From contig NZ_CP107799.1 of NCBI RefSeq assembly GCF_041431135.1, positions 5,518,001 through 5,582,000 of the forward strand: DNA of 64,000 bases. Direction: 5' to 3'. A program made the translations under genes and the position numbers. The notes under the pieces are model-generated. The model did no database searches, was not told the DNA's origin, and worked only from the letters and a program-made list of their open reading frames with translations. Positions 51,739 through 60,586 of the stretch are shown piece after piece; positions within the stretch are counted from its first letter, which is position 1; each line of letters starts with the position of its first letter. The stretch is from Streptomyces sp. NBC_00554. GTDB taxonomy: Bacteria; Actinomycetota; Actinomycetes; Streptomycetales; Streptomycetaceae.

Positions 51739-53094
51739 TTGAGTTCGGGACCCGGAGCAGACTCCGCCCCCGCACCAGCCACCCACGACTCCCCACCCGC
51801 CCCCGACACCCGCTCGTCGATGTTCAACTCGCTGAAGGTCCGGAACTACCGCCTGTTCTTCATGGGCCAGGTCGTCTCCAACACCGGCACCTGGATGCAG
51901 CGCATCGCCCAGGACTGGCTGGTGCTGAGCCTGACCGGCTCGTCCGCCGCGGTCGGTATCACCACCGCGCTGCAGTTCCTGCCGATGCTGCTGTTCGGGC
52001 TGTACGGCGGCGTCCTCGTCGACCGCCTCCGCAAGCGCCCGACCCTGCTTGCCACCCAGACGGCCATGGGCATCACCGGCCTCGCGCTCGCCTTCCTCAC
52101 CCTCTCCGGACACGTCGAGGTCTGGCACGTCTACCTGGCCGCCTTCGTCGCGGGCCTCGTCACGGTCGTCGACAACCCGGCCCGCCAGTCCTTCGTCTCC
52201 GAGATGGTCGGCCCGGACCAGCTGCAGAACGCGGTCAGCCTCAACTCCGCCAACTTCCAGTCCGCCCGCCTGATCGGCCCCGCCGTCGCGGGCCTGCTGA
52301 TCACCGGCGTGGGCACGGGCTGGGCGTTCCTCTTCAACGGCCTGTCGTTCGTCGCCCCCGTCGCGGGCCTGCTGCTGATGCGCACCCGCGACCTGCAGTT
52401 CGTCAAGCGCGCCCCGCGCGCCAAGGGCCAGCTCCGCGAGGGCCTGCGTTACGTCGCGAACCGTCCCGAGCTGATCTGGCCGATCGTCCTCGTCGGCTTC
52501 ATCGGCACCTTCGGCTTCAACTTCCCGGTCTGGCTCTCGGCCTACGCCGACGACATCTTCCACGCGGGCGCCGGCGCGTACAGCCTCTTCAACACCCTGA
52601 TGGCGGTCGGCTCCGTCGCCGGCGCGCTGCTCGCCGCCCGCCGCGGCACGGCCCGCCTGCGCGTCCTGATCGCGGCGGCCCTGGCCTTCGGCATCCTGGA
52701 GGTCGTGGCGTCCGCGGCCCCCTCGCTCTGGCTCTTCGCCCTCCTCATGGTCCCGATCGGCCTCTTCGGCCTGACGGTCAACGTCACCGCGAACACCTCG
52801 GTCCAGATGGCCACCGACCCCGCCATGCGCGGCCGCGTCATGGCCCTGTTCATGATGGTCTTCATGGGCGGTACGCCCCTGGGGGCGCCCCTCGTCGGCT
52901 GGGTCACCGACGCCTACGGCCCACGCATCGGCTTCGCCCTCGGCGGCGTGATCTCGACGCTCTCGGCGCTCACCATCGGCCTGGTCCTGGCACGCCTCGG
53001 CGACCTCCGCCTCTCCATGGGCTGGAACCACGGCCACCCGCACGTCCGCTTCGTACCGAGGGAGGAGCGGGAGCGGCTGGCCACGGCGGCGTGA
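51739..53094 (+). CDS. MFS transporter (drug-exporter-like, TTG start)
   Basis: 451 residues with about twelve helices. Motif LYGGVLVDRLRKRPTLLATQ is the loop between helices 2 and 3. It is of the MFS class related to macrolide/drug efflux 'MefA-like' proteins (NTGTWMQRIAQDWLVLSLTG). Start is TTG 51739 with AGGAGGCG upstream. Regulated presumably by MarR. An IS200/IS605 element sits just downstream. Confidence 0.92.
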   Translation: MSSGPGADSAPAPATHDSPPAPDTRSSMFNSLKVRNYRLFFMGQVVSNTGTWMQRIAQDWLVLSLTGSSAAVGITTALQFLPMLLFGLYGGVLVDRLRKRPTLLATQTAMGITGLALAFLTLSGHVEVWHVYLAAFVAGLVTVVDNPARQSFVSEMVGPDQLQNAVSLNSANFQSARLIGPAVAGLLITGVGTGWAFLFNGLSFVAPVAGLLLMRTRDLQFVKRAPRAKGQLREGLRYVANRPELIWPIVLVGFIGTFGFNFPVWLSAYADDIFHAGAGAYSLFNTLMAVGSVAGALLAARRGTARLRVLIAAALAFGILEVVASAAPSLWLFALLMVPIGLFGLTVNVTANTSVQMATDPAMRGRVMALFMMVFMGGTPLGAPLVGWVTDAYGPRIGFALGGVISTLSALTIGLVLARLGDLRLSMGWNHGHPHVRFVPREERERLATAA

Positions 53095-53205
53095 CCTGGC
53101 GCGTGGAGCCAGGTCAGGTGACCCAGCTGTATGCGCTCAAGGGCCAGTTCGAACGCCGTCGGGCCGACCTTGAGCGCTCCGCCCGCTGAACGGGTAGTTG
53201 AACTC

Positions 53206-53340
53206 TTGAAGTGCTCTCCCGGCTGAGGCCGGGAGATTCCTGCTTACCTTGCGGCAGCGGGCTTGACGCGCTTCGCGCGCCTGACGACTGCCCTCCCGGC
53301 AGCCGGGATGAGCGCGAGGCCCATCCGGTACAGGTGCAAG
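53206..53340 (-). ncRNA. Predicted omega RNA (right-end RNA) of TnpB
   Basis: In IS200/IS605 elements the guide RNA overlaps the 3' end of tnpB and ends at the right end. Here it would comprise the last part of tnpB, the AAGCAGGAATCTCCCGG stretch, the hairpin 53216-53235 and the TTCAA end at 53206. The 20 bases just outside (53186-53205, read on the minus strand) would be the guide. Extent is estimated; the biology is established for the family. Confidence 0.5.
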
Positions 53341-54524
53341 ACGTTCCGGGCCGCGTTGTGGTCGGCGTTACCCGACCATCCGCAGTCCGGGTTCCTGCAC
53401 ACGAACACGGCCTGGGACTCCCTGCTGTCGGGCGTGGTGAAGCCGCACGCGGAACAGCGGCGGGACGTGTGGGGAGCGGGGACCTTGGCCAGGGTGCCGC
53501 CGAGTCGGGCGGTCTTGTACGTCAGCATGGTGACCGTCCGGCCCCAAGCCTCCCCGCTGATGGAGCGGTTCAGCCCGGACTTCCGGGCGACGTTCTTCCC
53601 CGGTTCCTCGATGGTTCCCCTGGCCGACTTGACCATGTTCGTGATGGCGAGTGCTTCGACCACCACGGTGCCGTATGTGCGGGCGATGACGGTGGTCGTC
53701 TTGTGCTGCCAGTCCAGGGCCCGGCGCTTGGCTTTCGCGCGGAGTCCTGCGATCTGGTCATAGGTGCGGTGCAGCCGGCGGCTGGTGCGCGCGCCGGGCT
53801 TGCGATGCTGCTTGCGCCGGGCGGCGCGCTGCTCCAGGTGCAGAAGCCTGGCCCTCTCCTTGTCCGTCAGCCATTCGCCGTGCTCGTACGTTTCGCCGTC
53901 CGAGAGGGCTATGGGCACGGTGACGCCCACGTCGATGCCGACGTCCGGCCCCTGGTGGGGATCGGGTTTGCCCTGAAGGGTCTGGACGCGGAAGGCGATG
54001 TGCCAGCCGAGCGCGTCCTTGACCAGCCGGGCCCCGGTGATCCGGTTCTCCGCGCCTGCGTGCTTGCCCACCGGCAGGTCTTTCGTCCAGCGGAAGCGGA
54101 CCCGGCCCACCTTGGGAATGTTGACCATGCCCCAGCGTCGGTGCACGCGGGTGATGTTCAGGTCCCGGCCCTGCGGGATGTCCACGGACATCACCGTGCG
54201 GATGCGGCCCTTGAAGTTCGGGGCGTCCGCGCGGCCCTCCCAGCAGCTCTTCCAAGCCTGGAAGTACGTCTTGAGGACCGCTTGCGCGGCCTGGGCGGGC
54301 AGGACTGCCAGGAAATCGATGTCCTGACGGGCCTGGCGGATCGCGGCGTCCGCGTTCGCGAGCGTCCGCTTCCCCTTCGGCATCATCTGCCACCACGCGT
54401 GGAGAAGGTTCCACATCGTGCGGGCCGCGTGCGCCTGGTCATCCGCTGCGCGAACTCCGGCAGGAGACAGCGCAAGCCGGGCACGATGCCCGAACTGCCG
54501 CTTGACCAGAGCGCCTTGACTCAT
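53244..54524 (-). CDS. tnpB: RNA-guided nuclease TnpB
   Basis: 426 residues from ATG 54524 (TTG 54533 possible). RuvC catalytic residues are all present: Asp198 in GIDVGV, Glu290 in VVVEALAITNM, Asp388 in NADHNAARN. The zinc finger is complete (C357, C360, C376, C381). Such proteins use an RNA from the element's right end to cut target DNA next to a target-adjacent motif, which helps the element persist. Intact catalytic residues suggest a functional nuclease. It is divergent from tnpA with only 23 bases between the starts. Confidence 0.95.
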   Translation of the reverse strand: MSQGALVKRQFGHRARLALSPAGVRAADDQAHAARTMWNLLHAWWQMMPKGKRTLANADAAIRQARQDIDFLAVLPAQAAQAVLKTYFQAWKSCWEGRADAPNFKGRIRTVMSVDIPQGRDLNITRVHRRWGMVNIPKVGRVRFRWTKDLPVGKHAGAENRITGARLVKDALGWHIAFRVQTLQGKPDPHQGPDVGIDVGVTVPIALSDGETYEHGEWLTDKERARLLHLEQRAARRKQHRKPGARTSRRLHRTYDQIAGLRAKAKRRALDWQHKTTTVIARTYGTVVVEALAITNMVKSARGTIEEPGKNVARKSGLNRSISGEAWGRTVTMLTYKTARLGGTLAKVPAPHTSRRCSACGFTTPDSRESQAVFVCRNPDCGWSGNADHNAARNVLHLYRMGLALIPAAGRAVVRRAKRVKPAAAR

Positions 54525-54547
54525 AGTCGACAAAATAGCATTGGTTT

Positions 54548-54976
54548 ATGTCACCGCGCTGGAACCCTAATCCCGATGTCAGAACCGGTCGTCACGTTGT
54601 CTATAACCTGCACGTTCACTTGGTTTTTGTCACGAAGTACCGGCGGAAGGCGTTCACCGACGCCATGCTGACCCGCACCGAGGAGATCATGCGGGAGGTC
54701 TGCACCGACTTCGAGGCCGAGCTGAAACAGTTCAACGGCGAACAGGACCACATCCACCTGCTCGTGCACTACCCGCCCAAAGTCCAGCTCTCCAAGCTGG
54801 TCAACTCCCTCAAGGGCGTCAGCTCCCGCAGACTCCGCCAGGAGTACGACAGCCACGTCCGCCGGTACCTGTGGGGCGGACACTTCTGGTCCGGCTCCTA
54901 CTTCGCAGGATCATGCGGCGGGGCACCCCTGACCGCCGTCAAGCAGTACATCGAAAGCCAGCAACGCCCCACCTGA
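54548..54976 (+). CDS. tnpA: IS200/IS605 Y1 transposase TnpA
   Basis: 142 residues, a complete HUH Y1 transposase: metal-binding H68 and H70 in DHIHLLVHY and catalytic Tyr134 in KQYIESQQ. It cuts and joins single-stranded element ends. There is little room for a ribosome site before ATG 54548, so a leaderless or very short leader is likely. Sequence is intact, no frameshift. Confidence 0.95.
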   Translation: MSPRWNPNPDVRTGRHVVYNLHVHLVFVTKYRRKAFTDAMLTRTEEIMREVCTDFEAELKQFNGEQDHIHLLVHYPPKVQLSKLVNSLKGVSSRRLRQEYDSHVRRYLWGGHFWSGSYFAGSCGGAPLTAVKQYIESQQRPT

Positions 54977-55071
54977 CGTCACCACGGAGGCGCAGAGCAC
55001 TCCGGCGCTCCGCGCCTCCGACCCAAGGATGGCCTTCACCCCCGCCCCGAAGGGCGGAGCACTGGCCAAGA

Positions 55072-55236
55072 TCAGAGGTAGACGATGAGGACCATCACGC
55101 CCACGGTGAAGGTGAGGGAGAAGACCACGCCCGCGTGGGCGCGCAGGCTCTCCATCCCGAAGAGGTGAACGAAGCCGATGGTGACGAGGGCGCCCATGAG
55201 GAGGGTGATCCACAGGATCGTCGTGCATACCTCCAT
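55072..55236 (-). CDS. Small membrane protein (54 aa)
   Basis: 54 residues with two hydrophobic helices: MEVCTTILWITLLMGALVTI and VVFSLTFTVGVMVLIVYL, joined by FVHLFGMESLRAHAG. The amphipathic pattern and lack of stop codons support a real gene; no Shine-Dalgarno is visible, so the start is tentative. It lies just outside the IS element and is divergent from thpR. Confidence 0.62.
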   Translation of the reverse strand: MEVCTTILWITLLMGALVTIGFVHLFGMESLRAHAGVVFSLTFTVGVMVLIVYL

Positions 55237-55283
55237 CGTCCGGGAGGGTCGCCCGTTGATCCATTCCCTGGAAGGGTGACGTC

Positions 55284-55880
55284 ATGAGACTCTTCGCGGC
55301 TGTGCTGCCACCCGAGGACGTGACGAGTGAACTCGGCTCGGTGGTGGACGAGTTGCGCGGGCTGCCGGGGGCCGACGGGCTGCGCTGGACCGGCCGCCCG
55401 GACTGGCACTGCACCCTTGCCTTCTACGGGGAGGTCGACGAGGACGTCGTACCCGGCCTCTCGGAACGGCTGGCCCGCGCGGCCCACCGTACGGACCCGT
55501 TCGACCTCGCTCTGCGCGCCGGTGGCCACTTCGGCGGACGGGCGCTGTGGGCGGGGGTGTCGGGTGACGTCCCCGTCCTGCGGCTGCTCGCCGACCGGGC
55601 GGAGGCGGCGGCCAGGAAGGCGGGCGTCCCGATGGGGGCGCACCGCCGCTACCGGCCCCACCTCACAGTGGCCCGCAGCCGCTCGGACGCCGACTTCGAG
55701 GCGTACGTCACTGTTCTGGACGCCTTCGCCGGGCGCGAGTGGACGGTGGGGGAGCTGTGTCTCGTCCGGAGCAACCTGCCGAAGTCGGGGGTGCCGGGGG
55801 AGCAGCCGCGTTACGAGACGGTGGCGCGGTGGCCGTTGGGGGCATCCGCCTCACGGGCCCCGCTCGGGGCGGGCGGCTGA
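55284..55880 (+). CDS. thpR: RNA 2',3'-cyclic phosphodiesterase (LigT/ThpR family)
   Basis: 198 residues. Two HxT motifs define the 2H phosphoesterase active site: WHCTLAFYG (H42, T44) and RPHLTVAR (H126, T128). It hydrolyses 2',3'-cyclic phosphate termini of RNA to 2'-phosphates. ATG 55284. Length is normal. Confidence 0.95.
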   Translation: MRLFAAVLPPEDVTSELGSVVDELRGLPGADGLRWTGRPDWHCTLAFYGEVDEDVVPGLSERLARAAHRTDPFDLALRAGGHFGGRALWAGVSGDVPVLRLLADRAEAAARKAGVPMGAHRRYRPHLTVARSRSDADFEAYVTVLDAFAGREWTVGELCLVRSNLPKSGVPGEQPRYETVARWPLGASASRAPLGAGG

Positions 55881-55914
55881 AGGTGCCCGGCGGCGGCCGG
55901 TTAACCTCGACCAC

Positions 55915-56004
55915 GTGGACCCAAAGACTCGTAATCGGATCATGGCCGGTGTGCTCGTGCTGATGTTCGTCGTGGTGGCAGTGGCGGCGGCGGTCGGGCA
56001 GTAG
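55915..56004 (+). CDS. Very small membrane protein (29 aa)
   Basis: 29 residues: VDPKTRNRIMAGVLVLMFVV followed by VAVAAAVGQ. A basic N-terminus and a single hydrophobic helix make a classic mini membrane protein. GTG 55915. The frame is an isolated unit between thpR and the convergent aldo-keto reductase gene. I recall near-identical mini-proteins in other Streptomyces. Confidence 0.65.
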   Translation: MDPKTRNRIMAGVLVLMFVVVAVAAAVGQ

Positions 56005-56060
56005 CCCGCCGCCGCCCCCTGCGCGGTGCCCTCGCGGGCTGTGTGCCCTCGTGGGCTACG

Positions 56061-57062
56061 TCACCAGGCGAAGGCCTCCGGAGAAGGCCCCGGCCCCGGG
56101 AAGATCTCGTCCAGGGACGTCAGGACATCCTCGGACAGTTCCAGTTCGACGGCGCGGAGCGCTGACTCGAGCTGTTCGGCGGTGCGTGGGCCGACGATCG
56201 GGCCCGTGACGCCGGGGCGGGTCAGCAGCCAGGCCAGGGCGGCTTCGCCGGGTTCCAGGCCGTGCTTCTCGAGCAGATCCTCGTACGCCTGGATCTGCGC
56301 GCGTGCAGTGGGCTCGGCGAGGGTGTCGGCGGCCCGGCCGCTCGCCCGGCGTCCGCCCTGGATCTCCTTCTTGATGACCCCGCCGAGCAGTCCGCCCTGC
56401 AACGGCGACCACGGGATGACCCCGAGCCCGTACTCCTGCGCGGCCGGGATGACCTCCATCTCGGCGCGCCGCTCGGCGAGGTTGTAGAGGCACTGCTCGC
56501 TGACGAGACCGATGGTGCCGCCGCGCCTCGCAGCGATCTCGTTGGCCTGGGCGATCTTGTAACCGGGGAAGTTGCTGGACCCCACGTAGAGGATCTTCCC
56601 CTGCTGTACCAGGACATCGATCGCCTGCCAGATCTCCTCGAAGGGAGTGTCCCGGTCGATGTGATGGAACTGGTAGACGTCGATGTAGTCGGTCTGGAGC
56701 CGCTTGAGGCTGGCGTCCACCGCTCGCCGGATGTTGAGCGCGGAGAGCTTGTCGTGGTTGGGCCAGGGGGCGCCCTCGACGCCCATGTTCCCGTACATCT
56801 TGGTGGCGAGCACGGTCTTGTCGCGTCGCTCGCCGCCCTTGGCGAACCAGTTCCCGATGATCTCTTCGGTGCGGCCCTTGTTCTCGCCCCACCCGTAGAC
56901 GTTCGCCGTGTCGAAGTAGTTGATACCCGCGTCCAGCGCCGCGTCCATGATCGCGTGGCTGTCGGCCTCGTCTGTCTGCGGACCGAAGTTCATGGTGCCG
57001 AGGACGAGCCGGCTGACCTTGAGTCCCGTGCGTCCGAGCTGCGTGTACTTCATGGCTACCAA
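56061..57062 (-). CDS. Aldo/keto reductase
   Basis: 333 residues, TIM-barrel NADPH-dependent reductase. The tetrad is visible: Asp51 and Tyr56 in YFDTANVYG, Lys88 in LATKMYG and His133/134 in YQFHHIDRD. NADPH-binding region VGPRTAEQLESAL is near the C-terminus. Similar to YhdN/AKR11-type enzymes for aldehydes. Start MVAMKY (57062) or ATG 57053. Confidence 0.93.
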   Translation of the reverse strand: MVAMKYTQLGRTGLKVSRLVLGTMNFGPQTDEADSHAIMDAALDAGINYFDTANVYGWGENKGRTEEIIGNWFAKGGERRDKTVLATKMYGNMGVEGAPWPNHDKLSALNIRRAVDASLKRLQTDYIDVYQFHHIDRDTPFEEIWQAIDVLVQQGKILYVGSSNFPGYKIAQANEIAARRGGTIGLVSEQCLYNLAERRAEMEVIPAAQEYGLGVIPWSPLQGGLLGGVIKKEIQGGRRASGRAADTLAEPTARAQIQAYEDLLEKHGLEPGEAALAWLLTRPGVTGPIVGPRTAEQLESALRAVELELSEDVLTSLDEIFPGPGPSPEAFAW

Positions 57063-57116
57063 GCCAACGACGTGGAGTGCGCTCTAGGCAAGGGTGGCTG
57101 GCGGGGTGGGGTGAAG

Positions 57117-57704
57117 TCAGTCGCGGGGGAACTCGTGGGTCTTGAGGGTGAGGCCGAGGTGGGTGTGGGTGAGATCCACGTCCGTGCCGAAGGTGACGGT
57201 CGTCTCGGTGGTGTAGTCGTCGCCCTTGGGCTGGGTGTAGAGGTGGCACTTGCCCTGGTAGGGGTCGGCGATGAGGTAGACGGGGACTTCTGCCGTGGCG
57301 TACGCGGTCTTCTTGGGGCCGTAGTCGTTGGGTCCCGTCCCCTTGGAGATGACTTCGGCGACGAACTCGACGTCCTGGTAGCTCCACAGCCCCTTGGAAC
57401 TCTTGGCGGCGTCCTCGGCCACGAGCGTCACGTCCGAAGCGAAGCCGTTGAGGTGTCCCGGGTAGTCGACGCGCACGTCGGACTTGACGCGCTTGCGCGG
57501 GTACTTGGTCCGCAACTGCTCGACGATATCCAGGATGATCTCCCAGTGGGTGTCCCGCTGCGGCGACATGAAGATGGCCCCCTCGACGATCTCGACCTTG
57601 TATCCCTCGGGGGTGGGCATGTGCTCAAGGCGCTCGAACAGCACGTCGAGCGTGAGCTCTTCGCTCTCGTCGGCCATCTCGATCCTGTCTTCAAGGACGG
57701 TCAT
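57117..57704 (-). CDS. Uma2-family (PD-(D/E)XK fold) protein
   Basis: 195 residues. GYKVEIVEGAIFMSPQRDTH, VDYPGHLNGFASDVTLVAED (the catalytic-type acidic residues) and VEFVAEVISKGTGPNDYGPK (ExK-like ending) match Uma2. These Streptomyces-rich PD-(D/E)XK proteins are of unknown function; a nuclease role is inferred from fold. ATG 57704 with GAGGAG at 8 bases. Confidence 0.9.
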   Translation of the reverse strand: MTVLEDRIEMADESEELTLDVLFERLEHMPTPEGYKVEIVEGAIFMSPQRDTHWEIILDIVEQLRTKYPRKRVKSDVRVDYPGHLNGFASDVTLVAEDAAKSSKGLWSYQDVEFVAEVISKGTGPNDYGPKKTAYATAEVPVYLIADPYQGKCHLYTQPKGDDYTTETTVTFGTDVDLTHTHLGLTLKTHEFPRD

Positions 57705-58207
57705 CGTGGCACTCCTCCCCGGCCGCCACCCGGTCGAGAGCGGCCGCGCAGTACAACGATACGCACGGTGACCTGGACACGGGCATGGTTTCCCGGCACG
57801 GGAATCGGGCGGATTGCCTTTCCCGGAAAAGTGTGGGCACATTTCCGTGCCGCCTTTGCTGGGAACAGGTTTCGGGTGGAAATGCAAGTCGGATCCTGGA
57901 ATTCCCCTGGTGTCGCGTGCCCATAATCAGCAGGGTTCGTCAAGGGCGAGAATCACCACATGGGGAGAGGAGTTCTCCAGCCGGGAGTACGGTCAAGGGG
58001 CTGCTAGGGTGGGCCTTCGTCCCGAGCCCCGTTGCGCCGTATCGGCGCCGAACCTCGGATTGCAGTAGGCGTTCCGTTTCGCCGGATCGATTCCGTTCGC
58101 CTCGTTTCTCTCTCGGAACGCAAGTTGACTTTCCGGGTCGCTTCCGTTCTCCGGGGAAATGCTTTCAGTCCACCTCTGGGTTTCCCGCCCACCTTTGGAG
58201 TATTTCC
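57705..58207. promoter_or_regulatory. 503-base divergent control region with two TTCCCG-type palindromes
   Basis: No gene is apparent. TTCCCG-GCA-CGGGAA (57790-57804) and TTTCC-C-GGAAA (57819-57829) lie between the Uma2 gene and the exporter gene. Further TTTCCGGG/TTCCG copies follow to about 58165, with a TTGACT -35-like hexamer at 58125-58130. The palindromes are probable regulator sites of the exporter. Confidence 0.55.
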
Positions 58208-59743
58208 ATGTCTGCTGACAGCACCGCTGTCGTCGCCCCCGCGGGGCCGGATACCTCCGGCTCCGGTCGCGTGTCCGGTGGACGGCATCTCGGACTCGCC
58301 CTGGTCGTGATCGCCGCGGCCCAGCTGATGGTGGTCCTCGACGCCACGATCACCAACATCGCCCTGCCCGCCATCCAGACCGACCTGGGTGTCTCCGACT
58401 CCAACCTGGCGTGGATCGTCAACTCCTACGCGCTGGCCTTCGGCGGACTGCTCCTGCTCGGTGGCAAGGCGGGGGATCTCTTCGGGCGGCGGAAGATGTT
58501 CCAGGTGGGCATCGCCGTCTTCACGTTGGCCTCGCTGCTCGGCGGGCTGGCCCCGAACGAGGGGCTGTTGATCGGCGCCCGCATTCTGCAGGGTGCGGGA
58601 GCGGCGCTCGCCGCGCCCAGCGCCCTGGCGCTGATCACCACCACGTTCCCGGCGGGCAAGCCGCGCAACACGGCGATGGGTGTGTACGCCGGGATGGCCG
58701 GCATCGGTGCCACGGTCGGGCTGCTGATGGGCGGCGTACTCACCGACGTTCTGGACTGGCGGTGGGTGTTCTTCGTCAACATTCCCATCGGGCTCGCGGT
58801 GCTGGCCGGGACGCGGACCCTTGTCGAGGCCGAACGGCATGCGGGGCGGCTGGACGTGCCCGGCGCGATCACCGGCACCGGTGGGCTGATCGCCCTGGTC
58901 TACGGCATCACGCGGGGCGGCGAGCACGGCTGGACCGACGGCCTCACGCTGGTCTCCTTCGGCGCGGCGGCCGTACTGCTCGCGGTCTTCCTGATGGTCC
59001 AGGCCCGGACCGCGCACCCGATGATGCCGCTGCGGCTGTTCAAGGACCGTAGCCGGTGGGGGAGTTACGCCACGATGCTGTTCATCGGCGCGGGCATGTT
59101 CGCCACCTTCTACTTCCTGACCCTCTACATGCAGCTGATCCTCGGCTACAGCCCGGTCAGGACCGGCTTCGCCTATCTGCCGTTCAGTTTCGGGATGGCG
59201 GCGGCCGCGGGCATCAGCTCCAAGCTGGTCGCCCGGTTCGCGCCGCGGGTCATCGCCGGGCCCGGGCTGCTGGTCGCGGCTGTGGGCATGCTCTGGTTCG
59301 CGACCCTGGAGCCGGACTCCTCGTACGCCGCGCATCTGATGCCCGCCATGTTCGTCACGGCGCTGGGTCTTGGCGCGAGCTTCGTGCCGATGACGCTCGG
59401 CGCGGTCAGCGGTGTCTCCCACGAGGACACCGGGATCGCCTCCGCGCTCCTCAACACCGCCCAGCAGATCGGCGGCGCCCTCGGCCTCGCCGTCCTGTCG
59501 ACGATCTCCACCTCGGCCGCGAACGACAAGCTGCCCGAGGCGGCCACCGCCCTCTACCGGGGCCTGGCCACCAAGGACTTCACCCTGGCCGCCCGGGCGG
59601 GCGAAGCCGTGACCCACGGCTACACCCTGGCGTTCGTCGCCGCCGCAGGCATGTTCCTGGCCGGCCTCGCCGTCACCGCGTTCGCCGTCACCGCAGGCAA
59701 GCAGCAGCACACCGAAGGCGCGGCTCCGGTCCACATGGGCTGA
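58208..59743 (+). CDS. DHA2-family (EmrB/QacA-type) MFS exporter
   Basis: 511 residues, about fourteen helices. Motif A LLGGKAGDLFGRRKMFQVGI and motif C-like GAGAALAAPSALALITTTFP are visible, plus VVLDATITNIALPAIQTDLG in the first helix. Such proteins export drugs with proton antiport. ATG 58208 follows GGAG. No adjacent regulator on the same strand. Confidence 0.93.
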   Translation: MSADSTAVVAPAGPDTSGSGRVSGGRHLGLALVVIAAAQLMVVLDATITNIALPAIQTDLGVSDSNLAWIVNSYALAFGGLLLLGGKAGDLFGRRKMFQVGIAVFTLASLLGGLAPNEGLLIGARILQGAGAALAAPSALALITTTFPAGKPRNTAMGVYAGMAGIGATVGLLMGGVLTDVLDWRWVFFVNIPIGLAVLAGTRTLVEAERHAGRLDVPGAITGTGGLIALVYGITRGGEHGWTDGLTLVSFGAAAVLLAVFLMVQARTAHPMMPLRLFKDRSRWGSYATMLFIGAGMFATFYFLTLYMQLILGYSPVRTGFAYLPFSFGMAAAAGISSKLVARFAPRVIAGPGLLVAAVGMLWFATLEPDSSYAAHLMPAMFVTALGLGASFVPMTLGAVSGVSHEDTGIASALLNTAQQIGGALGLAVLSTISTSAANDKLPEAATALYRGLATKDFTLAARAGEAVTHGYTLAFVAAAGMFLAGLAVTAFAVTAGKQQHTEGAAPVHMG

Positions 59744-59786
59744 CCCCGGCTCCCTCAGGCGGGCGGCTCGTCCCGCGTCCGCCCGT

Positions 59787-60521
59787 TCAGGCGGAGTAGG
59801 GCTCGCCCAGGTCCCAGGCCTGGTACATCGCCTCCGCGAAGGCCTCCGCGATCCTGTGCTCGCCGCTCTCGTTCGGGTGCGTGCCGTCGTACGTGTCGAG
59901 GTGGACGTCGTACGAGGCCGGAGGCGACGCCAGGAGGAGGGGGGAGCGGGGTTCGTCGAGGTCGGCGACGGTCTTGGCGAGGAGTTCGTTGAAGGCGGCG
60001 ACCTCGGTGGCGAAGGGGGCGTCGGACTCGGCGCGGACGTTCGGGATCACCGGGAGTACGACCATGCGGACGCGGGGGTTCGCGGCGCGGGCCTCCGCGA
60101 TGAAGGCGCGGGCGTTGTCCGCGGTCTGCACCGCGTTCGTGTAGAAGCCCAGGTCGATCAGGCCCAGGGCGACCAGCAGGATGTCGGCGCGCTGCGCGCG
60201 GACCGCCTCGCCGATCAGCGGGGTCATGTGGAGCCAGCCCTCGCCCCAGCCCGCGAGGTGGGCGCGGGGGAAGTCCGGGTCCGCGTACTCGTAGGAGTCG
60301 GGGGACTCCGTCGCCTTGTCGTACAGCGTCTCGCGCGGGCCGACGATCCGGAACGGGCCCGCGTACGTCTCGCGCAGGTGCTGCCACATCCGGTAACGCC
60401 ATGTGTGTTCGCCCGCGCTTCCGATCGTCTGGGAATCGCCGACGGGCATGAACCTGAGCATCCGCTCATCATGGACGATCGGTACGGGTGGCATGGCCGG
60501 TGGGGGTGTGAAGCTTGACAC
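59787..60521 (-). CDS. SGNH/GDSL hydrolase family protein with altered block III
   Basis: 244 residues. Block I PVGDSQT (Ser30), conserved glycine near HLAGWGEGW, and block V DGTHPNESG (Asp/His pair) are intact. Block III should contain GxND, but here reads VALGLIDLGF, with no Asn at the usual oxyanion position. Probable esterase or lipase of the SGNH family, perhaps with modified activity. Start GTG 60521 or ATG 60494. Confidence 0.85.
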   Translation of the reverse strand: MSSFTPPPAMPPVPIVHDERMLRFMPVGDSQTIGSAGEHTWRYRMWQHLRETYAGPFRIVGPRETLYDKATESPDSYEYADPDFPRAHLAGWGEGWLHMTPLIGEAVRAQRADILLVALGLIDLGFYTNAVQTADNARAFIAEARAANPRVRMVVLPVIPNVRAESDAPFATEVAAFNELLAKTVADLDEPRSPLLLASPPASYDVHLDTYDGTHPNESGEHRIAEAFAEAMYQAWDLGEPYSA

Positions 60522-60586
60522 CCCCAGTGGCTGGTCGGCCGTGAAGGCCGATGTGAACGCCTGTCCGGGATGGCAGGCTTGGGGGC

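Larger units (their letters stand above)
53206..55040. mobile_element. IS200/IS605-family element with divergent tnpA and tnpB
   Basis: The two transposition genes are back to back, tnpB leftwards and tnpA rightwards. On the tnpB-side end, after the tnpB stop, a perfect 8-bp hairpin (53216-53223 with 53228-53235) is followed by a TTCAA on the minus strand (53206-53210), which I take as the right end. The left end is less certain: GC-rich inverted sequences at about 54984-55020 form the subterminal hairpin, so the boundary is near 55020-55060. Both genes are full length, so the element may be active. It lies between the MFS gene and a small membrane gene. Confidence 0.8.
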
